From NCBI GenBank assembly GCA_027073875.1, contig JALTEO010000302.1, positions 1 through 6,494 of the forward strand: a DNA stretch of 6,494 nucleotides, read 5' to 3'. Position numbers and translations under genes: made by a program. How positions within the stretch are numbered: position 1 is the first letter of the stretch; each line of letters opens with the position of its first letter. Shown one piece after another: positions 5,152 to 6,494 of the stretch. Under the pieces are notes generated by a model, which was not told the DNA's origin, ran no database searches, and worked only from the letters and a program-made list of their open reading frames with translations. The stretch comes from Bacteroidales bacterium. Its GTDB lineage: Bacteria > Bacteroidota > Bacteroidia > Bacteroidales > JALTDM01.

Positions 5152-6450
5152 TTAGAAGTCCCTTGTATTAAAATAAGCATCAATAGTATATAACGGGATA
5201 TTTGTCAACCATGTTTCTTGTCTAAAATCTGACATTGAAGTTCTTATTGCATTTTCAATTTTATATTTTTCACAGAAATACTTTAAACTTTTGGCTTTTA
5301 GGTTTTCTTCGGCTTTAACCTCAATCGGAATAATTTTATTATCCTTTTGCATAATAAAATCAACTTCACCATCAGATCTCTCAGCAGACCAATAATATAA
5401 ATTATCTACATTAAATTGTTGAGAGACAAACTGTTCAGCAATTGCCCCTTTAAATTCTGAAAATATCTTATTTCTTTGTAAAATTGTATGACTATCTAAA
5501 CCGGACAATGCACCTAACAATCCAACATCAAGCATAAATACTTTAAAAGCATTATTGTCACTGTAGGCATTTATCGGCAAATTTGGTTTAGTTATCCTAT
5601 AAACCTTTTTAATTAATCCGCTATCAACTAACCATTGTAATGCTAACTCAAAATCTTTTGACCTTGCACCTTTTTTCAAGACTCCAAATATGAATTTTTT
5701 ATTTTCTTTTGATAACTGTGCAGGAATAGAGTTCCAAATCATTTTTATTCTTGGTATAATTTTAACCGGGGCATGTTTAGAAAAATCATGTTCGTAAGAC
5801 AACAGAATGTTTTTTTGTAATTTTCTTACTTCTTCAAAATTTTTATGGTGAATAAAATGTTCTACTATTTCGGGCATCCCGCCTGTAAAATAATACGACT
5901 TTAGAAGGTCTATATATTTTGTCTTAAACATTTTAATCAAATCCCATTCCTTATTTTCCAGTAGTTCTAATAATTTATTTTCGTTATTTGCCAAAATAAA
6001 CTCGTTGAATGATAATGGGTATAAATTTAAAAAATCAACTTTTCCAACAGGGAAAGAATTATTTTGATGCAATGATATTCCCAAATAAGAACCTGCCGCA
6101 ATGACATGATATTCGGGTGCTTGCTCCTGAAAGTATTTTAGAGAAGTAATACCTCTTTCGGCTTCTTGTATTTCATCTAAAATTATTAAACTATTCTCAG
6201 GTTCCGGATTAATTCCTGTCTCCACACTGAAAGCCATGAGAATTCTTTCAATGTTAAAATCATTGGTAAACAATTCTTTAAGTTGTTTTTTATCTTCAAA
6301 ATTTATGTAAACAATGTTCTTGTATTCATTTTGCCCAAAATGTTTCATTAACCAAGTTTTTCCTACCTGTCTCGCCCCTTTTATTATTAGAGGTTTTCTG
6401 TTAGGATTATTTTTCCAGTTTAACAGGTATTTATATGCGGTTCGTTCCAT
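5152..6450 (-). CDS. AAA_14/DUF4143-type ATPase
   Basis: Cytoplasmic P-loop ATPase of 432 residues, typical length for the AAA_14 plus DUF4143 family. The N-terminal ATPase part has Walker A GARQVGKT (25-32, K31), Walker B LIILDEIQ (D92, E93) and a sensor-1-like strand HVIAAGSYLG (about 114-123). A middle helical part includes YYFTGGMPEIVEHF and a winged-helix-like segment around DFELALQWLVDSGLIKKVY. The C-terminal DUF4143 part has SDGEVDFIM (D364) and PIEVKAEEN (E377, K379), the D...ExK arrangement of a PD-(D/E)XK nuclease-like fold. The family is abundant and multi-copy in Bacteroidota and archaea and its function is not settled. The ATG at 6450 is preferred because the MERTAYKYLLNWKNNP start is the usual N-terminus and a promoter box lies just upstream. 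It is intact, monocistronic as far as seen, and convergent with amt, so no functional link to the nitrogen genes is implied. Confidence 0.92.
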   Translation of the reverse strand: MERTAYKYLLNWKNNPNRKPLIIKGARQVGKTWLMKHFGQNEYKNIVYINFEDKKQLKELFTNDFNIERILMAFSVETGINPEPENSLIILDEIQEAERGITSLKYFQEQAPEYHVIAAGSYLGISLHQNNSFPVGKVDFLNLYPLSFNEFILANNENKLLELLENKEWDLIKMFKTKYIDLLKSYYFTGGMPEIVEHFIHHKNFEEVRKLQKNILLSYEHDFSKHAPVKIIPRIKMIWNSIPAQLSKENKKFIFGVLKKGARSKDFELALQWLVDSGLIKKVYRITKPNLPINAYSDNNAFKVFMLDVGLLGALSGLDSHTILQRNKIFSEFKGAIAEQFVSQQFNVDNLYYWSAERSDGEVDFIMQKDNKIIPIEVKAEENLKAKSLKYFCEKYKIENAIRTSMSDFRQETWLTNIPLYTIDAYFNTRDF

Positions 6451-6470
6451 TTTTTTTAAATTTTATTTTG

Positions 6471-6478
6471 CAAATATA
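6471..6478 (-). promoter_or_regulatory. Bacteroidota -7 box TATATTTG for the ATPase gene
   Basis: Read on the minus strand, this is TATATTTG, an exact fit to the Bacteroidota primary sigma -7 consensus TAnnTTTG, ending 20 bp before the ATG at 6450. A transcript would have a leader of only about 12-16 nt, A/T-rich and without a Shine-Dalgarno site. The matching -33 TTTG would lie at or beyond the window end and cannot be checked. Confidence 0.6.
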
Positions 6479-6494
6479 TAAATAAATGCAATAA

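Overview
The window looks like a piece of a low-GC Bacteroidota chromosome. The pointers are A-rich leaders without Shine-Dalgarno sites, a TAnnTTTG-type -7 box, the protein families present, and dispersed palindromic repeats of the GTCATTCTGA / GTCATTCCGAA kind that are common in this phylum. I cannot place it below phylum level from sequence alone.

Layout. Positions 1-1562 hold the 3' part of a membrane sensor histidine kinase (dCache-type extracytoplasmic sensor, one visible membrane helix, HAMP, HisKA_3 and HATPase domains); its 5' end lies outside the window. Positions 1563-2051 contain no credible gene. They are a mosaic of inverted and direct repeats that separates the kinase from its likely partner, a NarL/FixJ-type response regulator at 2052-2702. 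Next come a signal-peptide-bearing outer-membrane beta-barrel protein (2812-3618, resembling the TorF/Gcw_chp putative porins) and, 27 bp later, an Amt-family ammonium channel (3646-4863) closed by a strong intrinsic terminator at 4886-4915. Positions 4916-5151 hold a small nested inverted-repeat element that looks like a MITE (4947-5078). On the minus strand, 5152-6450 encodes an AAA_14/DUF4143-type ATPase with a perfect Bacteroidota-style -7 box 20 bp upstream of its start.

How the genes may work together. The channel and porin-like gene look like one transcription unit for ammonium entry, with the barrel as a possible outer-membrane route and Amt as the inner-membrane conduit. The kinase and regulator lie directly upstream on the same strand and may control that pair, but this is inferred from position only. 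No PII (glnK/glnB) gene is next to amt in the window. The ATPase is convergent with amt and appears unrelated.

I see no clearly new multi-gene system. The most notable points are the repeat-filled gap inside the two-component pair, the nested MITE-like element with an additional stray terminal repeat, the porin-Amt-two-component arrangement, and paired palindromes in front of the porin and amt genes.
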